The position numbers were made by a program, and so were the translations under genes. From the NCBI GenBank assembly GCA_040223615.1, contig JAVKFY010000064.1:1-64000 (forward strand): DNA of 64,000 nucleotides, given 5' to 3'. How positions within the stretch are numbered: the stretch's first letter is position 1; each line of letters starts with the position of its first letter. The stretch is from JAVKFY01 sp040223615 (GTDB taxonomy: Bacteria > Pseudomonadota > Alphaproteobacteria > GCA-2731375). The notes beneath the pieces are model-generated. The model was given only the letters and a program-made list of their open reading frames with translations. It did not search any database and was not told where the DNA came from. Shown piece after piece: positions 15,844 to 24,017 of this stretch.

Positions 15844-16338
15844 TCAGCGCGACAGCCTTTCACTGAGCCGTCCATCGGTCAGGCGCGCCAGTTCGTCAAG
15901 CGTGGTCGGAAACACGGCGTGCGGATGGCCGGCGGCGGCATAGAGCACGTCGAACCGTCCGAGGCTGGCATCGATCGCGGTCGGCAGCGAACCGGGGTGG
16001 CCGACCGGCGCGACGCCCCCGATGGCGAAACCGGTGGCCTCGCGCACCAGGTCCGGGTCGGCGCGCTTGGCCTTGCCGTCCAGGCCGAGTTCTTCCGGCA
16101 GCACGGCGGTATCGCATTGCCGATCACCGGCGACCAGGGCCAGCACCGCGCGGCCGCCGACCTTGAACACCAGCGACTTCACGATCGCGCCCAACGGGCA
16201 GCCGATACTGTCGGCGGCCTCCTGCGCGGTGCGCGCGGTGGCGGCCAGGGCCATCGGCGTGCCCGCGGCTCCGCCCGCCTTCAAGGCGGCGGCGACGCGG
16301 GCGACCGAGGCATTGCCCAGGATGTCGTCGTCGCTCAA
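15844..16338 (-). CDS. YbaK/EbsC-family protein (aminoacyl-tRNA deacylase-like)
   Basis: A 164-residue protein of the YbaK/ProX/INS fold, whose members hydrolyse mischarged aminoacyl-tRNAs such as Cys-tRNA(Pro) or Ala-tRNA(Pro). Typical motifs are 'GCPLGAIVKSLVFK' (with the conserved Lys), 'LALVAGDRQCDTAVL', 'GFAIGGVAPVGH' and 'YAAAGHPHAVF'. The likely start is a TTG at 16338 overlapping the TGA of the upstream GST gene (TTGA), since no ATG fits; this implies translational coupling. It is the last gene of the leftward operon that begins at 23218. Confidence 0.85.
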   Translation of the reverse strand: MSDDDILGNASVARVAAALKAGGAAGTPMALAATARTAQEAADSIGCPLGAIVKSLVFKVGGRAVLALVAGDRQCDTAVLPEELGLDGKAKRADPDLVREATGFAIGGVAPVGHPGSLPTAIDASLGRFDVLYAAAGHPHAVFPTTLDELARLTDGRLSERLSR

Positions 16339-16955
16339 GCCGGCAGTTCCATGCCTTTGGCCAGGGCCGGCCGCGCCATCAGCGTGTCGTACCAGCGCTT
16401 CACGTTGGGATAGTCGTTGAGGTCGACCTGCTGCCAGTCGTGACGGAAGGTCCATGGCAGAGTGGCGAAGTCGGCGATGGAGATCTCCGAGCCGGCCAGG
16501 TACTCGTGTTCGCCGAGCCGGCCGTCGAGCACGCCGTAGAGCCGGCGGCATTCCTTGCCATAGCGCTGGATGCCGTAGGGCACCTTCTCCTTGGCGGCGC
16601 GCAGGAAGTGGTGCACCTGGCCGAAGATCGGGCCGACGCCGCCCATCTGGAACATCAGCCACTGGATGACTTCATAGCGCGCGGCGGTTTCGGTTGGCAT
16701 GAACTTGCCGGTCTTCTCCGCCAGGTACATCAGGATCGCGCCGGACTCGATCACCCGGTACGGCTTGCCGCCCGGCCCGTCGGTGTCGACGATCGCCGGA
16801 ATCTTGGAGTTCGGGTTGATGGCGATGAACTCGGGCGTGAACTGATCGTCCTTGGAGATGTCGATCGGGTGCAGGTTGTAGGGCAGCCCGCACTCTTCCA
16901 GCATGATCGTGGCCTTGCGGCCGTTCGACGTCTTCCAGGTGTACAGCTCGATCAT
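16335..16955 (-). CDS. Glutathione S-transferase (YfcG/Nu-class-like)
   Basis: A 206-residue cytosolic GST. The N-terminal thioredoxin-fold domain (1-80) has 'LYTWKTSNGRKATIMLEE' with Thr/Ser-Asn-Gly in place of a Tyr/Ser nucleophile, then the cis-Pro motif 'NPNSKIPAIVD' and 'ESGAILMYLAEKTGKFMP'. The C-terminal helical domain (90-206) contains 'ISIADFATLPW'. This pattern resembles YfcG and Ure2p-like GSTs, which have disulfide reductase activity. It sits between a C-S lyase-like gene (18 bp upstream) and ybaK (overlap). A second GST of the same class is encoded at 18136-18834, so the operon has two related but distinct GSTs. Confidence 0.9.
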   Translation of the reverse strand: MIELYTWKTSNGRKATIMLEECGLPYNLHPIDISKDDQFTPEFIAINPNSKIPAIVDTDGPGGKPYRVIESGAILMYLAEKTGKFMPTETAARYEVIQWLMFQMGGVGPIFGQVHHFLRAAKEKVPYGIQRYGKECRRLYGVLDGRLGEHEYLAGSEISIADFATLPWTFRHDWQQVDLNDYPNVKRWYDTLMARPALAKGMELPA

Positions 16956-16973
16956 TTTGCTTGTTCTCCCTCG

Positions 16974-18125
16974 TCAGGTATGGGCGGCTGTCAGCGCCGC
17001 CTCAAGATCGGCGATCAAATCGTCGGCGGCCTCGATGCCGCAGCTCAGGCGCAGCAGGTCGGCCGGCACCGGTGTTCCTACGCCTTCGATCGAGGCGCGG
17101 TGCTCGATCAGGCTCTCGGTGCCGCCCAGCGACGTGGCGCGCTTCCAGAGCTTCACCTTGGCGGCGGCGGCGATGGCGGCGGCCTCGCCGCCGTTGACGC
17201 GGATCGACAGCATACCGCCGAAGCCGCCGGTCATCTGCCGCGCGGCGATCTCATGTCCGGGATGCGACGGCAGGCCGGGATAGAGCACCTGGGCGACCAG
17301 CGGGTGGCCGCTGAAATGCTCGGCTATGGCATCGGCATTGCGGCACGCGGCCTCCACGCGCAGGAACAGCGTGCGCATCCCGCGCAGCAGCAGCCAGGCC
17401 TCCAGCGTACCCAGGATGGCACCGCCGTCGTGGCGGATCGCGGCGATGCGCTGCCAGTGCGGGTCACTCGGGTCCTTCGTGGCGAGCACGCCGGCGATGA
17501 GGTCGGAGTGGCCGCCGAGATACTTGGTGCCGGAATGCATGATGATGTCGGCGCCCAGCTCCAGCGGCTGGCTCAGCACCGGTGTCGCCACCGTACCGTC
17601 AACCGCCAGCCGGGCGCCGTGGCCGTGCGCCAGTTCGGCGACGGCGGCGATGTCGGTGACCTGCCACATCGGGTTCGACGGGGTCTCCACCCACAGCAGT
17701 TTCGTGGTCGGGCGTATCGCCGCGCGCCAGGCATCGAGGTCGTCGTTGGGAACGAAGCAGACGTCCAGGCCCCAACGCGTTGCCTCGGTCGCGAGCCACT
17801 GCCGCAGGCCCCAGTACATCACCTCCGGCGCGATCACGTGATCGCCGGGCTTGAGCGCCTGGAACACCGTCACCGCCGCGGCCATGCCGGAGCCGAACAG
17901 CAGCGCGGTCTCCGCGCCCTCCAGCTCGCAGATCAGCGCCTCGGCCTGGCGGTAGGTCGGATTGGTGTCGCGGGCATAGGAAAAGCCCTTGCGATAGTCG
18001 TTGTCGGCGTCGCGCTGGAAGGTGGAGGACGGATACATCGGTGGCGAGAGCGCGCCGGTCTCCGGCTCGATCCAGCCCAGCGCCTGCGCCGCCTTGGAGC
18101 GCGCCGACCAGTCGTTCTTGGTCAT
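16974..18125 (-). CDS. Cys/Met-metabolism PLP enzyme (cystathionine lyase/gamma-synthase-like)
   Basis: A 383-residue fold-type I PLP enzyme of the Cys/Met metabolism family, whose members make or break C-S bonds. The PLP lysine is Lys201 in 'HSGTKYLGGHSD', with 'SYARDTNPTYRQAEALIC' and 'LFGSGMAAAVTVFQAL' as in cystathionine beta/gamma lyases. The usual 'VDNTFATP' is 'VDGTVATP' here: the conserved Asn is Gly and Phe is Val, so substrate preference may differ. It lies between two GST genes with gaps of 10 and 18 bp. A role in cleaving cysteine S-conjugates derived from glutathione adducts is plausible, but unproven. Confidence 0.85.
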   Translation of the reverse strand: MTKNDWSARSKAAQALGWIEPETGALSPPMYPSSTFQRDADNDYRKGFSYARDTNPTYRQAEALICELEGAETALLFGSGMAAAVTVFQALKPGDHVIAPEVMYWGLRQWLATEATRWGLDVCFVPNDDLDAWRAAIRPTTKLLWVETPSNPMWQVTDIAAVAELAHGHGARLAVDGTVATPVLSQPLELGADIIMHSGTKYLGGHSDLIAGVLATKDPSDPHWQRIAAIRHDGGAILGTLEAWLLLRGMRTLFLRVEAACRNADAIAEHFSGHPLVAQVLYPGLPSHPGHEIAARQMTGGFGGMLSIRVNGGEAAAIAAAAKVKLWKRATSLGGTESLIEHRASIEGVGTPVPADLLRLSCGIEAADDLIADLEAALTAAHT

Positions 18126-18135
18126 GTCCGTGGGC

Positions 18136-18834
18136 CTAGCGTGCCCGCTGGCCGAACAGGATCTTCTTCGCCGCTTCGTCCATCGCCGGCTGGTTGGCGC
18201 GCAGCTCCTCGCCGACCGCCCGGCCCTTGGCCACGGCGGGCCGCGCGCCGACCCGGTCGAGCCAGGCCTTCAGGTTGGTGAACTCGGCGATGTCCTGGCC
18301 CTGGCGCTCCCACAGGATCGCCCACGGCCAGCTCAGCATGTCGGCGATGGAGTAGTCGCCGGCGAGATAGTCGCGGTCGGCCAGGCGGGCATTCATCACG
18401 CCATAGAGCCGGTTGACCTCGTCGGTGTAGCGGTTGATCGCATACTCGATCTTGTCGTTGGCGTAGTTGCGAAAGTGGTGGCACTGACCGGCCATCGGGC
18501 CGAGGCCGCCCATCTGCCACATCGACCACTGCATGACCTCGGCGCGCGGACGCGGCTCGGTCGGCAGGAACTTGCCGTACTTTTCGGCCAGGTAGATCAG
18601 GATCGCGCCGGACTCGAACACCGGCAGCGGTTCGCCGCCGTCGGTCGGCTCGTGGTCGACGATGGCCGGCATCCGGTTGTTCGGGGCGATCTTCAGGAAT
18701 TCGGGCTTGAACTGCTCGCCGCGGCCGATATTGACCGGCACGATGTTGTACGGCACCCCCAGTTCTTCCAGCAGGATCGTGACCTTCCAGCCGTTCGGTG
18801 TCGGCCAGTAGTGCACATCGATCGGCTTGCTCAT
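18136..18834 (-). CDS. Glutathione S-transferase (YfcG/Nu-class-like), second copy
   Basis: A 232-residue GST. Domain 1 has 'HYWPTPNGWKVTILLEELG' (Thr-Pro-Asn-Gly instead of a Tyr nucleophile), 'APNNRMPAIVDHEP' and 'ESGAILIYLAEKYGKFLP'; domain 2 has 'QMGGLGPMAGQCHHFRNYA' and 'YSIADMLSWPW', typical of YfcG-type GSTs. The ATG at 18834 is chosen because the N-terminal beta strand follows directly; the open frame continues upstream but without family similarity. It lies 65 bp after the aminotransferase stop and 10 bp before the C-S lyase-like gene. It is related to, but clearly diverged from, the GST at 16335. Confidence 0.9.
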   Translation of the reverse strand: MSKPIDVHYWPTPNGWKVTILLEELGVPYNIVPVNIGRGEQFKPEFLKIAPNNRMPAIVDHEPTDGGEPLPVFESGAILIYLAEKYGKFLPTEPRPRAEVMQWSMWQMGGLGPMAGQCHHFRNYANDKIEYAINRYTDEVNRLYGVMNARLADRDYLAGDYSIADMLSWPWAILWERQGQDIAEFTNLKAWLDRVGARPAVAKGRAVGEELRANQPAMDEAAKKILFGQRAR

Positions 18835-18899
18835 CCTATCCCCGTCCCATGCGTTCGTTGCGTTGTCGGCTTGAGCTTCGCGTGCGGGTCCAGGCGCCG

Positions 18900-20279
18900 T
18901 CAACCGGCCGCCCGTATCGCCGCGCGGGCCTTCGGCGCGAAGGCGATCAGCGCCTCGCGCAGCAAGCCGACGATCTCGTCGACTTGCTCAGCCGTGACGA
19001 TCAGCGGCGGCGTGATCAGGAAATGATCGCCACGCCGCCCGTCCATCACCCGGCGCGAGTAGATCACCAGGCCACGGTCGTAGGCTTCCTGCGCCAGCTC
19101 CAGGTAGGCGTTCATGTCCTTCGGCAGCGCCCTGCCCGTCGCCCGGTCGGCGACGACATCGAAGGCGAGCAGAAGTCCGCGGCCACGGACCTCGCCGATG
19201 AACTCGAATTCGTCCATCAGCTCGGTCAGCTTGCCCTTCAGACGTTCGCCCATGCGCGCGGCGTTGCCGATCAGGTCATTGTCGAGATGTTCGGCCAGCA
19301 CCGCGCGGCCGATGGCGCAGGCGAACGGGCTGGCGGAATAGGTGTGGCCGTGCGCGAAGCCGCCGGCGGCCTCGACCCGCTGCACCATCTCGCGGCTGCA
19401 CATGATTGCGCCGAGCGGCACGTAGCCGGACGCCAGGCCCTTGGCCAGCACCACGATGTCCGGCACGACGCCCCAATGCTCGGCGGCGAGATACGTTCCG
19501 GTGCGTCCCGCCCCGCTCATCACCTCGTCGTAGATCAGCAGCACGCCGTACTTGCGGCAGATGTCGCGGGTGCGGGTGTAGTAGATGTCGGGCGCGGTCA
19601 GCGCGCCGGTCGAGGCGCCGCCGACCGGCTCCATGATAAAGGCCAGCACGGTGTCCGGGCCCTGGTTCAGGATCATCTCCTCCAGCGCGTCGGCATATGC
19701 GATGGCTGCATCGTCGGCCGACTGGCCGGCCGGCCGGTAGGCGCAGAACGGCGCCGGGATCTTCGGCTGGATCGGCATCATCGGCGCGAACGGGCCGAAC
19801 ATCTGCGGATCGCCGGTCAGCGACAGCGCCCCGAGCGTGGCGCCGTGATAGGACGGAATGCGCGAGATGATCTTGTAGCGGCTGCCCTCCCCGATCGCGA
19901 TGGCGTGCTGGCGCGCCAGCTTGATCGCCGCCTCCACCGCTTCGGAACCGCCCGAGGCGAAGAACGCCATGTCGATCCCGTCCGGCGTCACCGCCGCGAG
20001 CTCGTCGGCGAAGGCTTCGGCCGGCTCGTTCTTGAACTGCGAGCGGAAGGCAAAGCTGATCTTGCTCGCCTGCTCCTGCATCGCCGCCAGCACACGCGCG
20101 TTGGCATGACCGATATTGGCGGTCTGTGGCCCGGCCGAGGCATCGATATAACGCCTGCCATCCTCGTCGATGATGTGAATGCCCTCGCCGCGCACCGCGA
20201 CGGGGCGCTCCGGCGTCGGCCAGAAGAACATTGACGAAGGTCGGTTGTGGCGCCGCTGCGCCAGGTTGGACGTGGTCAT
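18900..20279 (-). CDS. Class III (omega) aminotransferase
   Basis: A 459-residue PLP-dependent aminotransferase of the class III/omega-transaminase group. Visible motifs: 'FFASGGSEAVEAAIKLAR' (phosphate-binding region), 'SYHGATLGALSLTG', 'LLIYDEVMSGAGRTG' (Asp251 pairs with the pyridine nitrogen) and Lys280 in 'VVLAKGLASGYVPLGA'. The substrate is not predictable; relatives act on beta-alanine, putrescine, taurine or hypotaurine with pyruvate or 2-oxoglutarate. It sits 32 bp after the metallophosphatase-HAD fusion and upstream of the GST/C-S lyase genes, so it is probably co-transcribed with them. Confidence 0.9.
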   Translation of the reverse strand: MTTSNLAQRRHNRPSSMFFWPTPERPVAVRGEGIHIIDEDGRRYIDASAGPQTANIGHANARVLAAMQEQASKISFAFRSQFKNEPAEAFADELAAVTPDGIDMAFFASGGSEAVEAAIKLARQHAIAIGEGSRYKIISRIPSYHGATLGALSLTGDPQMFGPFAPMMPIQPKIPAPFCAYRPAGQSADDAAIAYADALEEMILNQGPDTVLAFIMEPVGGASTGALTAPDIYYTRTRDICRKYGVLLIYDEVMSGAGRTGTYLAAEHWGVVPDIVVLAKGLASGYVPLGAIMCSREMVQRVEAAGGFAHGHTYSASPFACAIGRAVLAEHLDNDLIGNAARMGERLKGKLTELMDEFEFIGEVRGRGLLLAFDVVADRATGRALPKDMNAYLELAQEAYDRGLVIYSRRVMDGRRGDHFLITPPLIVTAEQVDEIVGLLREALIAFAPKARAAIRAAG

Positions 20280-20311
20280 CTCATCGCTCCCGCAAAGCAG
20301 CGATCAGACTA

Positions 20312-21928
20312 TCACCACACGAGCAGCGAACCGAGTTCGCTCAGCCCGGCCACGCGCACGGTCGGCACGATACGGTCGTCGTCGGCGTTGCCGGTGGCGA
20401 CCAGCGCCGATCGCAAGCCGGCATTGACCGCGCCGGCGATGTCGGTCTCCGGCGTGTCGCCAACCATCAACACGTCGCGCGCCGGCAGGCCGAGACGTTG
20501 CAAGGCCAGCTCGTAGATGAACTTGTTCGGCTTGCCGACGACCTCGGCGGTGCGGCCGCTGGCGCTTTCCAGAAAGGCGATCAGGGCGCCGCACTCCGCC
20601 GTCACGCCACCGCCCTCGACCGGCAACCGCGTGTCCGGGTTGGTCGCCAGCAGCCGCGCCCCGCGACCGAGATGGCCGACTGCCGTCATCAGCTCGGCCA
20701 TGGTCGCCTCGCCGGTCATGCCGACGACAACGATCTCCGGCATGTCGCTTTCCCCGATCCCGTGCGCGGCGAGCGCGCGATGGAGCGCCGGGCTGCCGAT
20801 GGCCTGTACCGTCGGACACCCCTCGCGCACCAGCAAGTGTGCCGTCGCCTCGCCTGCGGTGAGGATGTCGGCGGCGGGGAACTCGATGCCCATGGCCGCG
20901 AGCTTGGCGGCATAGTGCTCGGCGTCGTTCTGGGCGTTGTTGGTCAGTGCCAGCAACCGCCGGCCGGCCGCGCGCTGCGCCCTGAGGAAATCGGCAGCGC
21001 CGGGCACCGGTTCATTGCCGCGATAGACCACGCCGTCGAGGTCAAGGATCAGGCCGCGCACGCCCGACAGGTCCTGGCCGCGCGTGCGCAACAGGTCGGC
21101 GAAGGGCGGCAGCGGCTTGATCCAACGGTGGTTGTGGCCGCGCCGGGGCAGTGTCATGTCGATGGGGTCGTTGCCGACGGTGCGCCAGCGAATGCTCTCG
21201 TCGATCTCGAACTCGGCAAAAGCGGCGCTGGCCTCGCCCTCGGTGGTGAAGCTCTCGGTCAGCGACTGCACGGTGATGAACGGGATGCCGTCCAGGGTCG
21301 ACAGGCGGTTCCAGTGGGTGTGGCCGGCGATGCAGGCGATGACGTTGCCGGACTCGCGCAGCACCCGGCGGATCGCGTGGCCATTGCGGTAGCCGGCGAA
21401 CTGCGGGTTGTTCTGGAAGTAGTAGTTGCCCTCCATCGAGGCGTTGTCGAGCGGCACGTGGCTCAGAATAACGGTCGGCCGGTCGTCGCTCGCCAGGGTC
21501 TCGCGCAACCAATCCAGGTCAGCGTCACGCGCTAGCAGGCCGCTGTGCCAGTCGATATTCACATCGGCCTGCCACAGCAACAGCCGGATCTCGCCGGCCT
21601 CGACAACACGGTGGTGCGTGTCGACACCCAGCACGTCGGCATTGGCGTCGCGGTCAAGGTGCACCAGGTCGTGGTTGCCGAGCATGTGCAGGCGGGGCAC
21701 TTGCACGTCCGCGAACACCGCCGCGACCTCGCTCTCCAGACGCCGATCGGTCTCGGCGTCGATGTCGGAGATGCGGTCGCCCAGATCAACGGCGAAATCA
21801 GGTGTCGCGCGATTGGCGTGCGCCACGAACTCGCCCAGCAGGCCGATCGCGGCGTCGCCCTTCTTGGTCATCTTCGCCGGCCCGTGGTGGATGTCGGTGA
21901 CGACGGCCAGACGCAACGGCGCGGTCAT
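20312..21928 (-). CDS. Two-domain phosphatase: metallophosphoesterase fused to HAD-IIA (NagD-like) hydrolase
   Basis: A 538-residue protein of two complete phosphatase domains. Domain 1 (about 1-250) is a calcineurin-like metallophosphoesterase of the CpdA/Icc or ADPRibase-Mn type: Asp12/His14 ('TDIHHG'), Asp51 ('DLGDRI'), Asn85-His86 ('GNHDL'), His157 ('LSHVPL') and His203/His205 ('AGHTHW'). Domain 2 (about 288-538) is a HAD subfamily IIA phosphatase: nucleophile Asp296 and acid/base Asp298 ('LILDLDGVVYRG'), Thr329-Asn330 ('ALTNNAQ'), 'VVGKPNKFIYELAL' and 'MVGDTPETDIAG'. Both active sites look intact. The start has no strong Shine-Dalgarno sequence. Substrates unknown; sequential dephosphorylation of one metabolite is possible. 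Confidence 0.88.
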   Translation of the reverse strand: MTAPLRLAVVTDIHHGPAKMTKKGDAAIGLLGEFVAHANRATPDFAVDLGDRISDIDAETDRRLESEVAAVFADVQVPRLHMLGNHDLVHLDRDANADVLGVDTHHRVVEAGEIRLLLWQADVNIDWHSGLLARDADLDWLRETLASDDRPTVILSHVPLDNASMEGNYYFQNNPQFAGYRNGHAIRRVLRESGNVIACIAGHTHWNRLSTLDGIPFITVQSLTESFTTEGEASAAFAEFEIDESIRWRTVGNDPIDMTLPRRGHNHRWIKPLPPFADLLRTRGQDLSGVRGLILDLDGVVYRGNEPVPGAADFLRAQRAAGRRLLALTNNAQNDAEHYAAKLAAMGIEFPAADILTAGEATAHLLVREGCPTVQAIGSPALHRALAAHGIGESDMPEIVVVGMTGEATMAELMTAVGHLGRGARLLATNPDTRLPVEGGGVTAECGALIAFLESASGRTAEVVGKPNKFIYELALQRLGLPARDVLMVGDTPETDIAGAVNAGLRSALVATGNADDDRIVPTVRVAGLSELGSLLVW

Positions 21929-21988
21929 GCGCTTCTCCTCATCAGGTTCCGGCGCGTTCCAACCGTCAGCTTGTGCCAGCCGCGCCGG

Positions 21989-23218
21989 TCAGCCGTAGAA
22001 CGCCTTGCCGCCGCCGGTCGGCGCCTCGGCGACGCAGGCCGCGAGATCGGCGAGGTAGTCGTCGACCGCCGCCGCGTGGCCCGGCGACAGCATCAGGTGG
22101 ATCGCCGGTGGCGTCGCCAGCCACGCCGATATCCAGCCCTTGGCGCGCATCGCCTCGCCGACCGCCAGGATGTCGACCTCATCGGAGACGATGGTGGTGA
22201 TCCCCAGGTGCACGTCGGTGAGCGGCCGCAGGTCGGCAATTTCGGCAATTCCGGCCTCGATCCGTTCGCGCACCGCGACCACCTGGGCCGCCTTGTCACG
22301 ATAGCCGGCGACGCCGAGGTGGTTCATCACCGACCAGGCTGCCGCGATAGCGCCACCGGGCCGGGTGCCGGCCGCCGTGGGTGTCGTCATCCGTCCCAGC
22401 GGCCAGCCTTCGACGGAAAGTATCTGATGCTGGAACAGTTCGTCGTTGCGATAGAGCACGCAGCTCGCGCCCTTCGCCGCCCAGCCGTATTTGTGCAGAT
22501 CGGCCGACATCGAGCGCACCGCCGGCACCTCGAAACCGAAGGCGGGCAAATCGGCACCGTTCATCCGTACGAACGGCGCCAGGTAGCCGCCGACGCAGGC
22601 ATCGACGTGCAGCCATAGCCCGCGCTTGTCGGCGACGGCGGCGACCTCGGCGACCGGGTCGATCACGCCATAGGGGAAGCACGGCGCCGAGGCGACGATC
22701 ATGACCGTGCGGTCGGTCACCGCGGCGTCGAGCGCGGCCGCGTCGGCGCGCCAGTCCGACCCGACGGGCACGCGCACGACCTTGAGACCGAGCAGCACGG
22801 CCGCCTTGTTGAAGGCGGGATGGGCGGAGACCGGCACCAGGATCTCCGCGTCGGTGGTGTCGCGTCCCTGGGCGCGCCACCACTCACGGCATGCCTTCAC
22901 CGCCATCAGGATCGACTCGCTGCCGCCGCCAGTCATGCAACCGGCGCCACCTTCCGGTGCCTGCAGCAGGTCGAGCGTCATCTCGACGACCTGGCTTTCC
23001 ATCGTCGCCAGACTGGGGAAGGCCAGCGGACCAAGCCCGTTCTCGGAGATGAACCTGGCGTAGGCCCGCGCCGCGACACTGCGCACCTCCTCGCCGGGAT
23101 CGAACACGTAGAGCGCCGCCCGGCCGCGGCGCCAGTCGACGTCGCCGGCCGCCATCTCGTCGAAACGCTTGGCCAGCATCTCCCAATCCGCCCCGGTTTC
23201 CGGTAAAGCAACGCGCAT
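21989..23218 (-). CDS. PLP-dependent lyase/decarboxylase (sphingosine-1-phosphate lyase/GAD group II-like)
   Basis: A 409-residue fold-type I PLP enzyme of the pyridoxal-dependent decarboxylase group II, closest in feel to sphingosine-1-phosphate lyase-like proteins. Seen: 'GCMTGGGSESILMAVKACR' (cofactor phosphate region), 'LVPVSAHPAFNKAA', 'LWLHVDACVGGYLAPF' and the PLP lysine in 'SMSADLHKYGWAAKGAS'. The ATG at 23218 has GGAGGAC before it. That ribosome site and the start overlap the divergent HAD gene: the two ATGs share CATG at 23216-23219. First gene of the leftward run to 15844. A C-C lyase acting on a phosphorylated amino-alcohol, followed by phosphatases, would make sense, but is inference. 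Confidence 0.85.
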   Translation of the reverse strand: MRVALPETGADWEMLAKRFDEMAAGDVDWRRGRAALYVFDPGEEVRSVAARAYARFISENGLGPLAFPSLATMESQVVEMTLDLLQAPEGGAGCMTGGGSESILMAVKACREWWRAQGRDTTDAEILVPVSAHPAFNKAAVLLGLKVVRVPVGSDWRADAAALDAAVTDRTVMIVASAPCFPYGVIDPVAEVAAVADKRGLWLHVDACVGGYLAPFVRMNGADLPAFGFEVPAVRSMSADLHKYGWAAKGASCVLYRNDELFQHQILSVEGWPLGRMTTPTAAGTRPGGAIAAAWSVMNHLGVAGYRDKAAQVVAVRERIEAGIAEIADLRPLTDVHLGITTIVSDEVDILAVGEAMRAKGWISAWLATPPAIHLMLSPGHAAAVDDYLADLAACVAEAPTGGGKAFYG

Positions 23219-23912
23219 GTCGATGTCCTCCGCCGGCCCAGGCTCCCCCACTTCCGCCCCGATCCGCAACCTCCTGTTCGATCTCGACGGCACATTGAGC
23301 GACCCTGTCGTCGGCATCGTCACCTCGGTCAGGTACGCGCTCGATAGACTCGGCAAGCCGGCACCGGCCGACCTGAACTGGGTGATCGGCCCGCCATTGC
23401 GCGGCGCCTTCGCCATACTGATCGACAACGATGCCCCGGTGGCGGTGGAGGAAGCGATGACGCTCTACCGCGAGCGTTTCGCCGACGTCGGCCTGTTCGA
23501 GAACGAGGTCTATCCGGGCATTCCGGAACTTCTCGCCGAGGAGCACGGCAGCGGCCGCAAGCTCTTCGTGGCGACGTCAAAACCGCATGTCTACGCCCGC
23601 CGGATCGTTGAGCATTTCGGCCTGGCCAGGTATTTCGTCGCCGTCCACGGCTGCGAGCTCGACGGCACGCGCTCGGAGAAGGCGGACCTGATTGCCTATC
23701 TGCTGGATCAGGAAAGGCTGTCGGAGGCCGACACGGTGATGATCGGCGACCGCCGCCATGACATCGCCGGCGCCAAGGCAGTCGGCCTGCGCAGCGTCGC
23801 GGCCGGCTATGGCTATGGCAGCGCGGACGAACTCGCCGCCGCCAGGCCGGACTGGACCTGCGCGACGGTCGCGGAACTTACGGCGTGGTGTCAGGCGCAT
23901 CGGTCGCAATGA
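23217..23912 (+). CDS. HAD-superfamily phosphatase (Gph/phosphoglycolate phosphatase-like)
   Basis: A 231-residue HAD subfamily IA hydrolase: nucleophile motif 'LLFDLDGTLSDP' at about residues 19-30, 'LFVATSKPHVYARRIVEHFG' (Ser/Thr plus Lys motif II) and 'MIGDRRHDIAGAKAVG' (motif IV). A helical cap domain lies between motifs I and II, as in Gph/PgmB proteins. Relatives dephosphorylate phosphoglycolate, nucleotides or sugar phosphates. The start is 23217 or 23223 (in frame); the first shares a CATG with the divergent PLP-lyase start. A palindromic repeat follows the stop. Confidence 0.87.
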   Translation: MSMSSAGPGSPTSAPIRNLLFDLDGTLSDPVVGIVTSVRYALDRLGKPAPADLNWVIGPPLRGAFAILIDNDAPVAVEEAMTLYRERFADVGLFENEVYPGIPELLAEEHGSGRKLFVATSKPHVYARRIVEHFGLARYFVAVHGCELDGTRSEKADLIAYLLDQERLSEADTVMIGDRRHDIAGAKAVGLRSVAAGYGYGSADELAAARPDWTCATVAELTAWCQAHRSQ

Positions 23913-23933
23913 TCGATCGCTCACGTCATTGAC

Positions 23934-23999
23934 TCCACCTCCCCCTGACCCTCTCCCCCCTGAAGGGCGGAGAGGGAACGAAGCGGCGTGAGGTGGGGG
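23934..23999. repeat. REP-like palindrome, family A (single copy)
   Basis: Nested inverted repeats: CCACCTC...GAGGTGG outside and CCCTCTCC...GGAGAGGG inside, with a CTGAAGGG tip. A 28-nt block (23949-23976) recurs exactly, in opposite orientation, at 42736-42763. Located between the convergent HAD and MlrC genes. Confidence 0.8.
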
Positions 24000-24017
24000 T
24001 TCGACGTCGTCGACCTG

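Noticed and set aside
16440..18281. A 613-codon forward frame opposite GST and the C-S lyase-like gene
   Set aside because: Antisense shadow with no recognisable motifs; the reverse-strand genes have intact active sites.
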